Below are positions 1 through 7,150 of a stretch of 48,323 nt of DNA, piece by piece. A program made the position numbers and the translations under genes. The notes below the pieces were generated by a model. That model had not been told where the DNA came from, ran no database searches, and worked only from the letters and a program-made list of their open reading frames with translations. Origin of the DNA: an uncultured Anaerolineaceae bacterium (GTDB taxonomy: Bacteria; Chloroflexota; Anaerolineae; Anaerolineales; Anaerolineaceae); NCBI GenBank assembly GCA_937863605.1, contig CALMGN010000001.1, forward strand, positions 1 to 48,323, read 5' to 3'. Position 1 is the first letter of the stretch; each line of letters starts with the position of its first letter.

Positions 1-33
1 GCTGACATTCGCTTCTTGTTGAAAGAAAAATGA
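1..33 (+). CDS. 3' end of an upstream gene (partial)
   Basis: The first frame reads ADIRFLLKEK followed by TGA at 31-33, and the next gene starts 2 bases later at 35. The close spacing suggests the last codons of an upstream gene in the same operon. From context (SURF1 and heme A synthesis follow) a cytochrome oxidase subunit or assembly factor is possible, but ten residues cannot identify it. Confidence 0.4.
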   Translation, partial: ADIRFLLKEK

Positions 34-34
34 G

Positions 35-550
35 ATGAGCCCCATGGTGCGCGCCGCATTAATCCGCCTGGGAATAACTTTTCTGGTTTGCATGGTTTTC
101 GCCTACCTGGTGGCGGAGGTCTCATACCAGATGGTCAAAAACCAGTCTGAGCGCGCGCCGCGACAAATCGAAATTCTGATTCCTCCCGGCACAGCCGCGG
201 AAATTGCCCAGGGGAAGCCCGGGCCGGCGCTGCCCGATATGCGTTTTGCCGAGGATGATCAAATTATCGTGCGCAATATGGATTCAGTCAGTCACCAGCT
301 GGGTCCGCTGTGGATTCCAGCCGAATCGTCCAGCGTGCTCACGCTCGACCGGCCGAGCAGTTACAGCCTGTCCTGCACCTTCCAGGCGTCGCAAAGCATC
401 GATATCGAGGTGGTTGCCAGAGCAAAAGCCTCAGACCGGGTGTTGGGAATCCTCTCCATTGGCTTGCCGACCTGGATGCTGGTTTGGTTGTACACGCTGA
501 TCGCCATCCCCATGCCGCCCAATCCGCCTCAGCCCGCTCCGGAGCGGTAA
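35..550 (+). CDS. Cupredoxin-like membrane protein of the oxidase biogenesis operon
   Basis: This 171-aa protein has a predicted membrane segment near residues 9-28 and a second one near 137-158, with an extracytoplasmic region of about 100 residues between them. That region resembles a cupredoxin-type beta sandwich: a strand with IVRNMDSVSHQLGP is followed by SSYSLSCTF. In copper-binding cupredoxins the ligands are His, then Cys-His-Met near the C-terminal loop. Here one His and one Cys are present but the following His and Met are missing, so copper binding is doubtful. It precedes SURF1 by 8 bases and is very probably co-transcribed with it. ATG at 35 was chosen because it follows the preceding stop closely; ATG at 44 is an alternative. 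I do not recognise a named family. A role in oxidase assembly is inferred from neighbours only. Confidence 0.75.
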   Translation: MSPMVRAALIRLGITFLVCMVFAYLVAEVSYQMVKNQSERAPRQIEILIPPGTAAEIAQGKPGPALPDMRFAEDDQIIVRNMDSVSHQLGPLWIPAESSSVLTLDRPSSYSLSCTFQASQSIDIEVVARAKASDRVLGILSIGLPTWMLVWLYTLIAIPMPPNPPQPAPER

Positions 551-558
551 ATAAGCCT

Positions 559-1356
559 ATGTTGAAACGTCTGCTTACTTTTCGCTGGATCCTTACGACT
601 GTACTAGTCATTGCTGGTGTGGGCGTATTAATCCGCCTGGGCATCTGGCAGTTGGACCGGCTGGAGTGGCGGCGAGCCTTCAATGCGCGCGTAACCAGTC
701 AGATGACTGCACCGACCCTGGATTTAAACGCCAGCCAACCGGTGAACGGACTGTTTGACATGGAATATAGGCGCGTGGCGGTGACAGGCAGCTACGATTT
801 TAGCCAGGAAGTGCTGCTGCGCAACCAGGTGTGGGACAACCGCCTTGGTTTTCATGTGTTGACGCCGCTGAGGGTGGCCGGGACCGACTGGTACGTGCTG
901 GTTGACCGCGGCTGGATCCCTTTTGAGGATGCGGCTGCCAGAGTTAAATATTATGAACCCGGCACGGTGACCGTGCAGGGGATGATTCGACGGTCGTTGG
1001 AAAAACCGGATTTCGGCGGAGTGCCTGATCCGACTTTAGCTCCGGGTGAGACGCGTCTGGACGCCTGGAACGTGGTCAATGTACCGCGCATCACTGCGCA
1101 ATCCGGCTTGAAGATGCTGCCAGTTTACATCGACCAGGCGCCTGACGCGGCCTGGGTAAGTCTGCCTTACCGCAGCCTGCCGGAAATTGAAATCAGCGAA
1201 GGTCCGCACCAGGGTTATGCGCTGCAATGGTTCACGTTTGCAACCATTCTCGGGCTGGGTTATCCCTTTTTCGTGCGCCGGCAGATCGGAAAACAATCCC
1301 GCCAGGCGGAAGAGGCGGTTGGACAGCCCGTGGTTGATCAGGGAGGAGTATCCTAA
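559..1356 (+). CDS. SURF1 family cytochrome oxidase assembly protein
   Basis: SURF1 (Shy1) proteins are inner-membrane factors that help insert or stabilise heme A in aa3-type oxidases. The 265-aa product has the family layout: an N-terminal membrane helix (about residues 9-27), the motif RLGIWQLDRLEWRRAFN just after it, a long extracytoplasmic domain with VLVDRGWIP, and a C-terminal helix (ALQWFTFATILGLGYPFFV). The ORF track begins at 310, inside the previous gene; ATG at 559 is preferred because the SURF1 N-terminus aligns there and it follows the upstream stop by 8 bases. It is directly followed by ctaA-ctaB: the TAA stop abuts the next ATG with no spacer, implying translational coupling. 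Confidence 0.9.
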   Translation: MLKRLLTFRWILTTVLVIAGVGVLIRLGIWQLDRLEWRRAFNARVTSQMTAPTLDLNASQPVNGLFDMEYRRVAVTGSYDFSQEVLLRNQVWDNRLGFHVLTPLRVAGTDWYVLVDRGWIPFEDAAARVKYYEPGTVTVQGMIRRSLEKPDFGGVPDPTLAPGETRLDAWNVVNVPRITAQSGLKMLPVYIDQAPDAAWVSLPYRSLPEIEISEGPHQGYALQWFTFATILGLGYPFFVRRQIGKQSRQAEEAVGQPVVDQGGVS

Positions 1357-3147
1357 ATGGAAAATGTGAAGAAACATAAGGATGGGTTCCAGCGGGTATT
1401 GATCGCTGTTGCGGTCCTTACCTTTTTACTGGTGATGGCAGGCTATCTGGTTCGATTTGACGGAACCGAAGGCGCTTGCCCGGATTGGCCAACCTGTTAT
1501 GGTCAGTGGGGCATTCCTGCGGGTCTGGCTGCCCAGCTTGAGATGGCTCACCGCGTGCTGGCAGCGGCGGCGGCCGCCGCCGTGCTCGGGATTGCAATCT
1601 GGGCGTTCACCCGCCGGACAACGCGCCGCAGCGTGCAAATCTTGCTGGCATCCGCTTTGGTAGGCATTCTCGCTGAAACGGTGGTTGGTGCGGACATCGT
1701 AGGCAGCCTGAATGCCGCCTGGTTGTCCAACCTTCATCTTGGCCTGGCGCTGATTGTCATGGCTTTGGTCACCGCGGCTGCTGTGCTCGGGAATGTAACC
1801 GGTGAAACCCATACGTCAATTACCTTCCGCTCGGGATTCTCGCGACTGGCAGCAGCAACGCTGCTGGCTGTCTTTGTGTTGATGGTATCCGGGGCATGGC
1901 TGGCAGCTGCGGGTGGTGGGCAAGCCTGCGCTGGTTGGCCGCTGTGCTCCGGCGGACTACCGGACAGTCCGTCAGGTTGGCTGGCCTTCTCTCATCGCAT
2001 CCTGACCGTGGCAGCCGGCGTTCTGGCCGCAGCCCTGTTTTACACTGCCTGGCGCAAGCATTACCGCCAGCCGGTCGTTCTCACCAGCGCAACGGCGGTC
2101 GGGCTGTTGTTTACCGGGCAGGTGCTGATCAGCGCGCTCAAGGTGAGCCGCGGTTACCCGCTAGACCTGGTAGCGCTGCATGCCGCTGCCACGGCTGCTT
2201 TGTGGGCAGCGCTGGTGGTGACACTCACCGCTGCGTCCGTGGAGAAAGAAGCAGTCGCAGTAGTAGAGGAAGCTGCCCGTCCAGCGGGCGTCAAACGGTT
2301 CAAAGCTTTCCTGATGCTCAATAAACCGATTATTGTCGTGCTGCTGCTGGTCACCACCTTTGCCGGCATGGTGGTCGGCGGCAAAGAAATGCCCGACTTT
2401 TGGCTAGCGTTTTGGACCATGCTGGGCGGCGCGCTGGCGGCTGGGGGAGCATCCGCGCTGAACCAGGTGATCGACCGCGAGATCGACGGTCAGATGCAGC
2501 GCACTGCCCAGCGGCCGCTGCCGTCTGGAGCGCTGACTCCTGCCGAGGGGCTGGCTTACGGGCTGGGCGCCTGCCTGGCGGCATTTTTCATCCTGGCAGG
2601 CTTTGTCAACTTGCTGGCAGCGGTGCTCTCGCTGGCTGGCATGGTGTATTACGTGCTGTTGTACAGTGTCTGGTTGAAGTATGCGACGGTGCAAAATATT
2701 GTCATCGGCGGTGGTGCGGGCGCTATCCCGCCGCTGGTTGGCTGGGCGGCGGCGGCTGGTTCGCTGAACGTGCCGTCGTTGTTCCTGTTCGCCATCGTCT
2801 TCATGTGGACGCCGCCGCATTTCTGGGCGCTCGCCATTGTGCGCAAGAATGATTACGCCCGGGCTGGCGTGCCGATGCTACCGGTGGTCAAGGGGGAGCA
2901 GCAAACCCGCACGCAGATCTTTATTTACACGCTTGAACTGGTCGCCCTTACCTTGCTGATGCCGCTTTTCAAAATGACCGGCAGCCTGTTCCTGGTTTCA
3001 GCGGTTGTGCTTGGCCTGTGGTTGATCTATACCGCCTGGAACGTGCTGCGCAAGCCGGGCAACAAGGTGGCGTGGACGATGTACCGTTATTCGAGCATGT
3101 ACCTGGCGTTCATATTCCTGGCGCTGGTTTTAGACGTGCTGGTTTAA
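1357..3147 (+). CDS. ctaAB: Fused heme A synthase / protoheme IX farnesyltransferase (CtaA-CtaB)
   Basis: The 596-aa protein joins two consecutive enzymes of heme A synthesis. Residues about 10-300 are CtaA/COX15-like: paired membrane helices with the cysteine loops GACPDWPTCYG and QACAGWPLCSGG, and histidines in helices (AHRVL, HLGLAL, SHRIL, LHAAA) suited to binding heme b and heme O. Residues about 315-596 are CtaB, a UbiA-type prenyltransferase with NQVIDREIDGQMQRTAQRPLP (first Asp-rich motif) and a second motif region VRKNDYARAGVPMLP. The enzyme would farnesylate heme B to heme O and then oxidise it to heme A. A good SD (GGGAGGAG) lies in the 3' end of SURF1. CtaA/CtaB fusions are known from some Chloroflexota and Thermus. 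Both halves look intact. Confidence 0.95.
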   Translation: MENVKKHKDGFQRVLIAVAVLTFLLVMAGYLVRFDGTEGACPDWPTCYGQWGIPAGLAAQLEMAHRVLAAAAAAAVLGIAIWAFTRRTTRRSVQILLASALVGILAETVVGADIVGSLNAAWLSNLHLGLALIVMALVTAAAVLGNVTGETHTSITFRSGFSRLAAATLLAVFVLMVSGAWLAAAGGGQACAGWPLCSGGLPDSPSGWLAFSHRILTVAAGVLAAALFYTAWRKHYRQPVVLTSATAVGLLFTGQVLISALKVSRGYPLDLVALHAAATAALWAALVVTLTAASVEKEAVAVVEEAARPAGVKRFKAFLMLNKPIIVVLLLVTTFAGMVVGGKEMPDFWLAFWTMLGGALAAGGASALNQVIDREIDGQMQRTAQRPLPSGALTPAEGLAYGLGACLAAFFILAGFVNLLAAVLSLAGMVYYVLLYSVWLKYATVQNIVIGGGAGAIPPLVGWAAAAGSLNVPSLFLFAIVFMWTPPHFWALAIVRKNDYARAGVPMLPVVKGEQQTRTQIFIYTLELVALTLLMPLFKMTGSLFLVSAVVLGLWLIYTAWNVLRKPGNKVAWTMYRYSSMYLAFIFLALVLDVLV

Positions 3148-3159
3148 TGAATAACCTGC

Positions 3160-4824
3160 CTACTTCCCTTTAACAAACTGACTGGCAATGACCACGGGAA
3201 TGTTTTGCAGATTATCGGCATAACCATAAAACTCCGCTCCTTCCGGGTTGTCCTCGTCCCGGAATTTTTCGGCCCAGCGGTAACCGATCGACTGGTAGAG
3301 TAGTTCAACCTCGATCGTATATTCACCGGATGCGGCTGGAACGCGGTAGATCACCAGGTCTCCGCCGCCGATGAAATCCTCGTCATCCACCGCCTCTCCG
3401 TAAACGCCTATGTAAGCGCTGGCAGTAGCTTTATCGAAGCCGGTTGGCAGCAGGCGGTTGTCCTTCAGGTAAGACTTGGCGCGCAGCAAGGCAGTGGTCA
3501 CCTTTCCGTCCGGGTCGCCGATAATCGTTTCATAGATCTGAACTTGATCCGGTTGGTTAATTTCGCTGTAATGCGGCTCGAACAGGCTCGCATCGCGGTC
3601 ATTGTCATTTTCCAGGATCATGCCATCCGCCTGCCAGGCGCCGGATTCAAATAGGACAGCACCTGCGCTGTCTTTGACGGTCACATGCAGCCAGGCGCGG
3701 CGGGATGGAAAGCTGGTGGGCAGCTTATGCCCGGTCTGCACGGCCACTTTGACCACAACCACCAGCGTTTCGGCTTCAGTCTTAGTCGTTACGGTCAGGG
3801 CAGCGCTGCGCTGTTGCAGCAAATCCAGGATGGCGGTGCGGGTATCCGTCAACTGTTCCTGGGTGGCAGTGACCTCCAGAGCTTCGGCGTTGGCTGAGAG
3901 GATATTCAGCATGTAGGCGTTACCGCCAGCAAAGGTGTGCTGCATGAAGGGGGTGCGCAGCGGGCTGCCGGTGTTTGCCAGGGCAACATCGCCCACGGCT
4001 GCTGGCATGTGGCACACCTGGCAGGAAGCGCCAGTCTGGTAAACCGAGTGCTGCCATTCCAGATGCGGGGTTTGTTCCGGGAACAATTCGGTGCTCAATT
4101 CTCCGGCATTGGTAATATACGGTGTGAACAGGTTGTGGCACACCGCGCAAATCTCCGACTGTTTGACAAAGTCGGTCTGCTGCGGCTGAAAGCCGCTGGC
4201 GCTTTTCATCACCGCAGCCATGGCGTCCGCCACGGCAAAATGACCGAACACAAAACGCTCCCCGGCTGGAGTCTGGCTGTCAACCTCATAGCCGCCGCTG
4301 TAGCTTTCCACCGAGCCGAATCCGCCCGCTTGAATTTGATGACATAAGGAGCAGGAGACCCCGTCGGCTGCCAGCGGGTAGAGGGCATTTGACGGGTCAA
4401 GGAATCCCTGGCCGGGAAGCATTTGGATGGATTGCCCGCTGTTTTCAGCGGTGTGGTAGGCCATGCCAATATGGCAGATGGAACATTTCTTTTCGATCGC
4501 GGTCTGATGCTCGGGGTAAGCCAGTGTTTCAGACCGCACCGATGCGCGGTAATACGGGTCGCGGGTGGAATTGGCCATCATCGAGGAACGCCAGGCGCTG
4601 TCAATCGAAACGTCTGTACCGGCAGCATCGGACATTCCGGTGTGGCAATATGCGCACTCGCCGGAGGTGGAGAAAAAATCACCCCGGAAACGGATCAAGG
4701 CGTTGGGTGGTGCGGTAGCGGTTGGGGTCGATGCAGTGGTTGGGATGGCGGGCGAGCAGCCCGTCAGAATCACCACCAAAACCCCCAGGATAACGGCAAT
4801 TTGCCACAAGCCCTTGTTTTTCAT
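3160..4824 (-). CDS. Pentaheme c-type cytochrome lipoprotein
   Basis: The 554-aa protein begins with a lipoprotein signal (VVILTGCSPA, lipobox Cys about residue 23) and a Thr/Pro/Ala-rich linker. Residues about 55-280 contain five CxxCH heme-binding motifs: CAYCH, CSICH, CSLCH, CAVCH and CQVCH. Extra histidines (HTAENSG, HSVYQTG, QHTFAGG) could be distal ligands. The C-terminal half (about 300-554) lacks heme motifs and looks beta-rich (LVVVVKVAVQTGHKLP, WLHVTVKDSAG), as in multiheme cytochromes carrying an Ig-like domain. A membrane-attached electron carrier outside the cytoplasm is the natural reading; the partner is unknown. A strong SD (GGGAGGGG) precedes ATG at 4824. It is the last gene of the thpR-rsfS strand and converges on ctaAB with only 12 bases between the stops. 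Confidence 0.85.
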   Translation of the reverse strand: MKNKGLWQIAVILGVLVVILTGCSPAIPTTASTPTATAPPNALIRFRGDFFSTSGECAYCHTGMSDAAGTDVSIDSAWRSSMMANSTRDPYYRASVRSETLAYPEHQTAIEKKCSICHIGMAYHTAENSGQSIQMLPGQGFLDPSNALYPLAADGVSCSLCHQIQAGGFGSVESYSGGYEVDSQTPAGERFVFGHFAVADAMAAVMKSASGFQPQQTDFVKQSEICAVCHNLFTPYITNAGELSTELFPEQTPHLEWQHSVYQTGASCQVCHMPAAVGDVALANTGSPLRTPFMQHTFAGGNAYMLNILSANAEALEVTATQEQLTDTRTAILDLLQQRSAALTVTTKTEAETLVVVVKVAVQTGHKLPTSFPSRRAWLHVTVKDSAGAVLFESGAWQADGMILENDNDRDASLFEPHYSEINQPDQVQIYETIIGDPDGKVTTALLRAKSYLKDNRLLPTGFDKATASAYIGVYGEAVDDEDFIGGGDLVIYRVPAASGEYTIEVELLYQSIGYRWAEKFRDEDNPEGAEFYGYADNLQNIPVVIASQFVKGK

Positions 4825-4886
4825 TTCCCCTCCCGAAAATGGTTTGAAGGCTGGTCATTGCAGCTTCCCAATACCGGTATTATGAA

Positions 4887-5222
4887 TTATTGCAATCTGA
4901 CCAGTACTTTACCCTTTTCCCACAATTCTTCTAATCGATAATAATCACGCTGTTCCGGTGAAAATAAATGAACCACCACATCCCCCAGGTCGACTACCAT
5001 CCAGCCTGATCTGGGGCCGCCTTCGATGCGGCCGATGATTTGAAAATTCTTTTTAGCGTTCTGTGACGCCTCATCCGCCAGTGCATCCAGCATCCGATCA
5101 CTGGTGCCGGAGCAAATAACGAAATAATCGGCGAATGAAGAGATTTCTTGGATATCCAGGAGCAAAATATCTTCCCCCTTTTTGTCTTCCAATGCATTTA
5201 TGACACTGCGTGCGACTTCCAA
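4887..5222 (-). CDS. rsfS: Ribosome silencing factor RsfS (Iojap)
   Basis: RsfS binds ribosomal protein L14 and blocks subunit joining when nutrients are scarce. The 111-aa length and the conserved stretches (EDILLLDIQEISSFADYFVIC, GTSDRMLDALAD, SGWMVVDLGDVVVHLF and the C-terminal DYYRLEELW) fit the whole family. The start is uncertain. The tracked start at 5222 is TTG, but an in-frame CTG lies 9 bases upstream (5231), giving LNTLEVA, closer to the usual N-terminus. The SD AGAGGTG sits 13 bases from the TTG and about 4 from the CTG. It lies between thpR and the cytochrome gene and has its own promoter. Confidence 0.93.
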   Translation of the reverse strand: MEVARSVINALEDKKGEDILLLDIQEISSFADYFVICSGTSDRMLDALADEASQNAKKNFQIIGRIEGGPRSGWMVVDLGDVVVHLFSPEQRDYYRLEELWEKGKVLVRLQ

Positions 5223-5267
5223 TGTGTTCAGTTGGCACCTCTTTCTAAAAATTTTGTTATAGGGTCG

Positions 5268-5297
5268 ATTTTAACATAGATCGTATGGGAAAAGCAA
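5268..5297 (-). promoter_or_regulatory. Promoter for rsfS
   Basis: Reading the minus strand, TTGCTT (5292-5297) is followed after 18 bases by TAAAAT (5268-5273). The expected transcript start near 5261 leaves a leader of roughly 35 bases that contains the SD AGAGGTG. Confidence 0.5.
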
Positions 5298-5301
5298 CGC
5301 G

Positions 5302-5907
5302 TCACTCGAGCGATCCGGCGAGCGGAAAATGCGCCAGAGGCGTGTACAACGGCCCCTGCGGTCGCAGGTCGCTGCGGAACAGCGTGAAGGCATCCGCGGT
5401 CATGGAACCGAAGTTGCCAGCCTGTAGGCTGCCCAGGGCGCTGCTCAAGGCCTGAAGCTCGACCGGGGTAACGTCATTTTTGACCCGGCCAAGCGTCAGA
5501 TGCGGAGAAAATCCGCGCTCCTCCGTTGGAATTCCAATTTGGAAAGCCGCGTCTTCGATAGCAGTAAACAAGTCATTCAATGCCGCCGGCCCCTGGAACC
5601 CCACCCAGATTACCCGCGGCTTGCGGTTGTTCGGGAACGCGCCAACCCCGCTCACCTGGAATGGAAACGGGGAATGCCCGACAGCCGTAGTCTGTAAAAT
5701 TTTCGATAACCTACTCAGGTTGGCCGAATTCGTATTGCCGAGAAATTTAAGGGTCAAATGTATGTTCTCGACCGCCACCCAGCGTACCCCGGTGATGTGC
5801 AGCGTCTTGAATTTTTGAATTAGCTCGCCTAGCTGAGAGCGAATTTCAGGGCTGAGTTCGATGGCGATAAAAGCGCGAATGTCATCCAAGGGCAGGGACA
5901 GCTCCAT
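5302..5907 (-). CDS. thpR: RNA 2',3'-cyclic phosphodiesterase (ThpR/LigT)
   Basis: The 201-aa protein is a 2H phosphoesterase, a family that hydrolyses 2',3'-cyclic phosphates on RNA ends. Both catalytic HxTx signatures are present: HLTLKFLG (about residue 50) and HLTLGRVK (about residue 135), in the usual two-lobed arrangement. The start RAFIAIELSP is typical of the family. Upstream there is a consensus promoter whose predicted start point lies only about 8 bases before ATG at 5907, so the mRNA would have a very short leader. Another ATG at 5914 is out of frame. It lies upstream of rsfS on the same strand. Confidence 0.92.
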   Translation of the reverse strand: MELSLPLDDIRAFIAIELSPEIRSQLGELIQKFKTLHITGVRWVAVENIHLTLKFLGNTNSANLSRLSKILQTTAVGHSPFPFQVSGVGAFPNNRKPRVIWVGFQGPAALNDLFTAIEDAAFQIGIPTEERGFSPHLTLGRVKNDVTPVELQALSSALGSLQAGNFGSMTADAFTLFRSDLRPQGPLYTPLAHFPLAGSLE

Positions 5908-5921
5908 TTTCCATTTTGACC

Positions 5922-5950
5922 AGTATAGGATGCGGGCGAAGGCCTGTCAA
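5922..5950 (-). promoter_or_regulatory. Consensus sigma-70 promoter for thpR
   Basis: On the minus strand TTGACA (5945-5950), a spacer of exactly 17 bases, then TATACT (5922-5927). The predicted start near 5915 leaves about 8 bases before the thpR ATG, and no SD fits in between. Confidence 0.75.
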
Positions 5951-6031
5951 GATGAAGGGCGCTGAACACGGATTCACGAATTAACCCATGCCATCCTTGA
6001 CTCGATCATCCTACCCAGTCATTTCATTATG

Positions 6032-6040
6032 TGATATAAA
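6032..6040 (+). promoter_or_regulatory. Extended -10 promoter of the 6S RNA candidate
   Basis: TG-A-TATAAA forms an extended -10 element with no clear -35. The expected start (about 6047) coincides with the 5' base of the terminal stem of the RNA (6049), which supports both calls. Confidence 0.6.
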
Positions 6041-6046
6041 TTGATT

Positions 6047-6221
6047 AGCCCTGCTGTGTTCGTGATGCAGCACGACCGGTTTTGAGCCAACACCCCCTTA
6101 AAGGGACCCACATCACTCCTGTGAAGCGATAGGCTTCGGCCAAGGCTGATCAGGGTTGGAGGGCCCCGCCTGCGAAAGCAGGTTCAAAACTATGCGGCAC
6201 ACGGCACGGCGGGGTTTTATT
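6047..6221 (+). ncRNA. ssrS: 6S RNA candidate
   Basis: 6S RNA binds housekeeping RNA polymerase by mimicking an open promoter. The region folds as a long rod. A 10-bp terminal stem pairs 6049-6058 (CCCTGCTGTG) with 6205-6214 (CACGGCGGGG). Short helices follow, then a 10-bp closing stem pairs 6079-6088 (GTTTTGAGCC) with 6181-6190 (GGTTCAAAAC). Inside is a large bubble, with a small hairpin CCTGC-GAAA-GCAGG on its 3' side and a distal arm around 6100-6165. The GAGCC/GGTTCAAA closing stem and the CTATGCGGC segment after it resemble what I recall of known 6S RNAs. The length of about 170-175 nt fits. It ends with GGGG then TTTTATTT, a plausible terminator tail. No ORF explains the region. SRP RNA was considered and rejected for lack of its conserved loop. 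Confidence 0.75.
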
Positions 6222-6265
6222 TAAGGGAAACACTCATGGGGACAGAGTTTCAGCCTTTATTCACG

Positions 6266-6294
6266 TTGACACACATGCGGTATTTCGCTAAACT
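6266..6294 (+). promoter_or_regulatory. Promoter for the FHA-domain gene
   Basis: TTGACA at 6266-6271, a 17-base spacer, then TAAACT at 6289-6294. The start near 6301 leaves a leader of about 24 bases holding the SD AAGGAGG. Confidence 0.65.
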
Positions 6295-6324
6295 AATAGA
6301 GAAATTGTGAGCAAGGAGGATTCG

Positions 6325-6969
6325 ATGAACCCCACCTTCAAGCTGGTATTGAAATCTGGGCCCAATAGTGGGCAGGTATTCCCGCTCGAAACCAGCGAAA
6401 TTATCATCGGGCGCGACATTAACGCAACTTTTGTAATCAACGACCCCGAAGTATCCCGCCGGCACGCCCGGTTGTCTCTGCAGGGCGTGAATTACATCAT
6501 CGAGGATCTCGGGTCTACGAACGGCACCATGGTAAGCGGTCAGCGGTTGGCTGGCCCTTATATTTTGCGGCCAGGTGAGATGATCACCCTTGGCGAGCAT
6601 ACCAATGTGCTGTTTGAGAGCCTTGACCCGAATGCGACGGTCGCTTCCCTGCGTCCCATGGATGCCCCGGCACAGCCTTCCTTTGACGTGTATGCTGCGC
6701 CAGCCGAAGGTGTGGTGAGCGATTTTGGCGAAGAGCCCATTCCCGCTGTTGCTCCAGTCCGGGAATACGCGGGGAAAGTCCCTTCTCAGCCGCGCCCGAC
6801 AGTTCGCCCGCGGAAAAAGAAAAAAGTATCTCTGGTCGTTATTCTGATCATTCTGGTCGCCGTATTAGCCTGCGGATGCATCGCTTTTGCCATCTTTGAT
6901 GCGCTGAACCTCTATTGCGAAATTCCGGGGGTCATGAATTTCCTGATCCCGGGTGCGTGCCCGCCATAG
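6325..6969 (+). CDS. FHA-domain membrane-anchored protein
   Basis: FHA domains bind phosphothreonine peptides. Residues about 5-98 form a complete FHA domain, with IIIGRD, SRRHARL and DLGSTNGT at the expected ligand-binding loops. A Pro/Ala-rich linker follows (about 100-160), then a basic RPRKKKK stop-transfer patch, one membrane helix (about 168-190), and a short Cys-containing tail of about 25 residues that would lie outside. The tracked start at 6307 (GTG) is less likely than ATG at 6325, which has the SD AAGGAGG 6 bases upstream. An inverted repeat terminator follows the gene. A Ser/Thr kinase partner is expected for the family but none is in the window. Confidence 0.85.
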   Translation: MNPTFKLVLKSGPNSGQVFPLETSEIIIGRDINATFVINDPEVSRRHARLSLQGVNYIIEDLGSTNGTMVSGQRLAGPYILRPGEMITLGEHTNVLFESLDPNATVASLRPMDAPAQPSFDVYAAPAEGVVSDFGEEPIPAVAPVREYAGKVPSQPRPTVRPRKKKKVSLVVILIILVAVLACGCIAFAIFDALNLYCEIPGVMNFLIPGACPP

Positions 6970-6998
6970 AAAACACCTTTCCTAAAATGATTTTATGC

Positions 6999-7036
6999 AT
7001 TGCCCCTCCCATTTACCAGCGGAGGGGCAATGTTTT
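6999..7036 (+). terminator. Rho-independent terminator after the FHA gene
   Basis: An 11-bp perfect stem (ATTGCCCCTCC, 6999-7009, with GGAGGGGCAAT, 7021-7031) and an 11-base loop are followed by GTTTTCCCC. The T tract is short, so efficiency is uncertain. Confidence 0.6.
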
Positions 7037-7091
7037 CCCCGCTCAACGCACTAAATCGGCAGCCGGTTAGCGGAATATGTCGGTGGGACTA

Positions 7092-7119
7092 TTGCACTCG
7101 TCCAGCCTTTAGGTAAAAT
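7092..7119 (+). promoter_or_regulatory. Possible promoter for the AI-2E family gene
   Basis: TTGCAC (7092-7097), 16 bases, TAAAAT (7114-7119). A second -10-like box TATAAC follows at 7124-7129. Confidence 0.4.
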
Positions 7120-7150
7120 AGGGTATAACGAAATTCATTCGGATGTGTGC

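Noticed and set aside
310-558. Upstream extension of SURF1 to 310
   Set aside because: The extra 83 residues overlap the preceding gene and are unlike SURF1; ATG 559 fits the family N-terminus.
6047-6221. SRP RNA or tmRNA instead of 6S RNA
   Set aside because: The conserved SRP loop (GGAAGGAAGCAGCC type) and the tmRNA tRNA-like ends are absent, while the two 6S-type helices are present.
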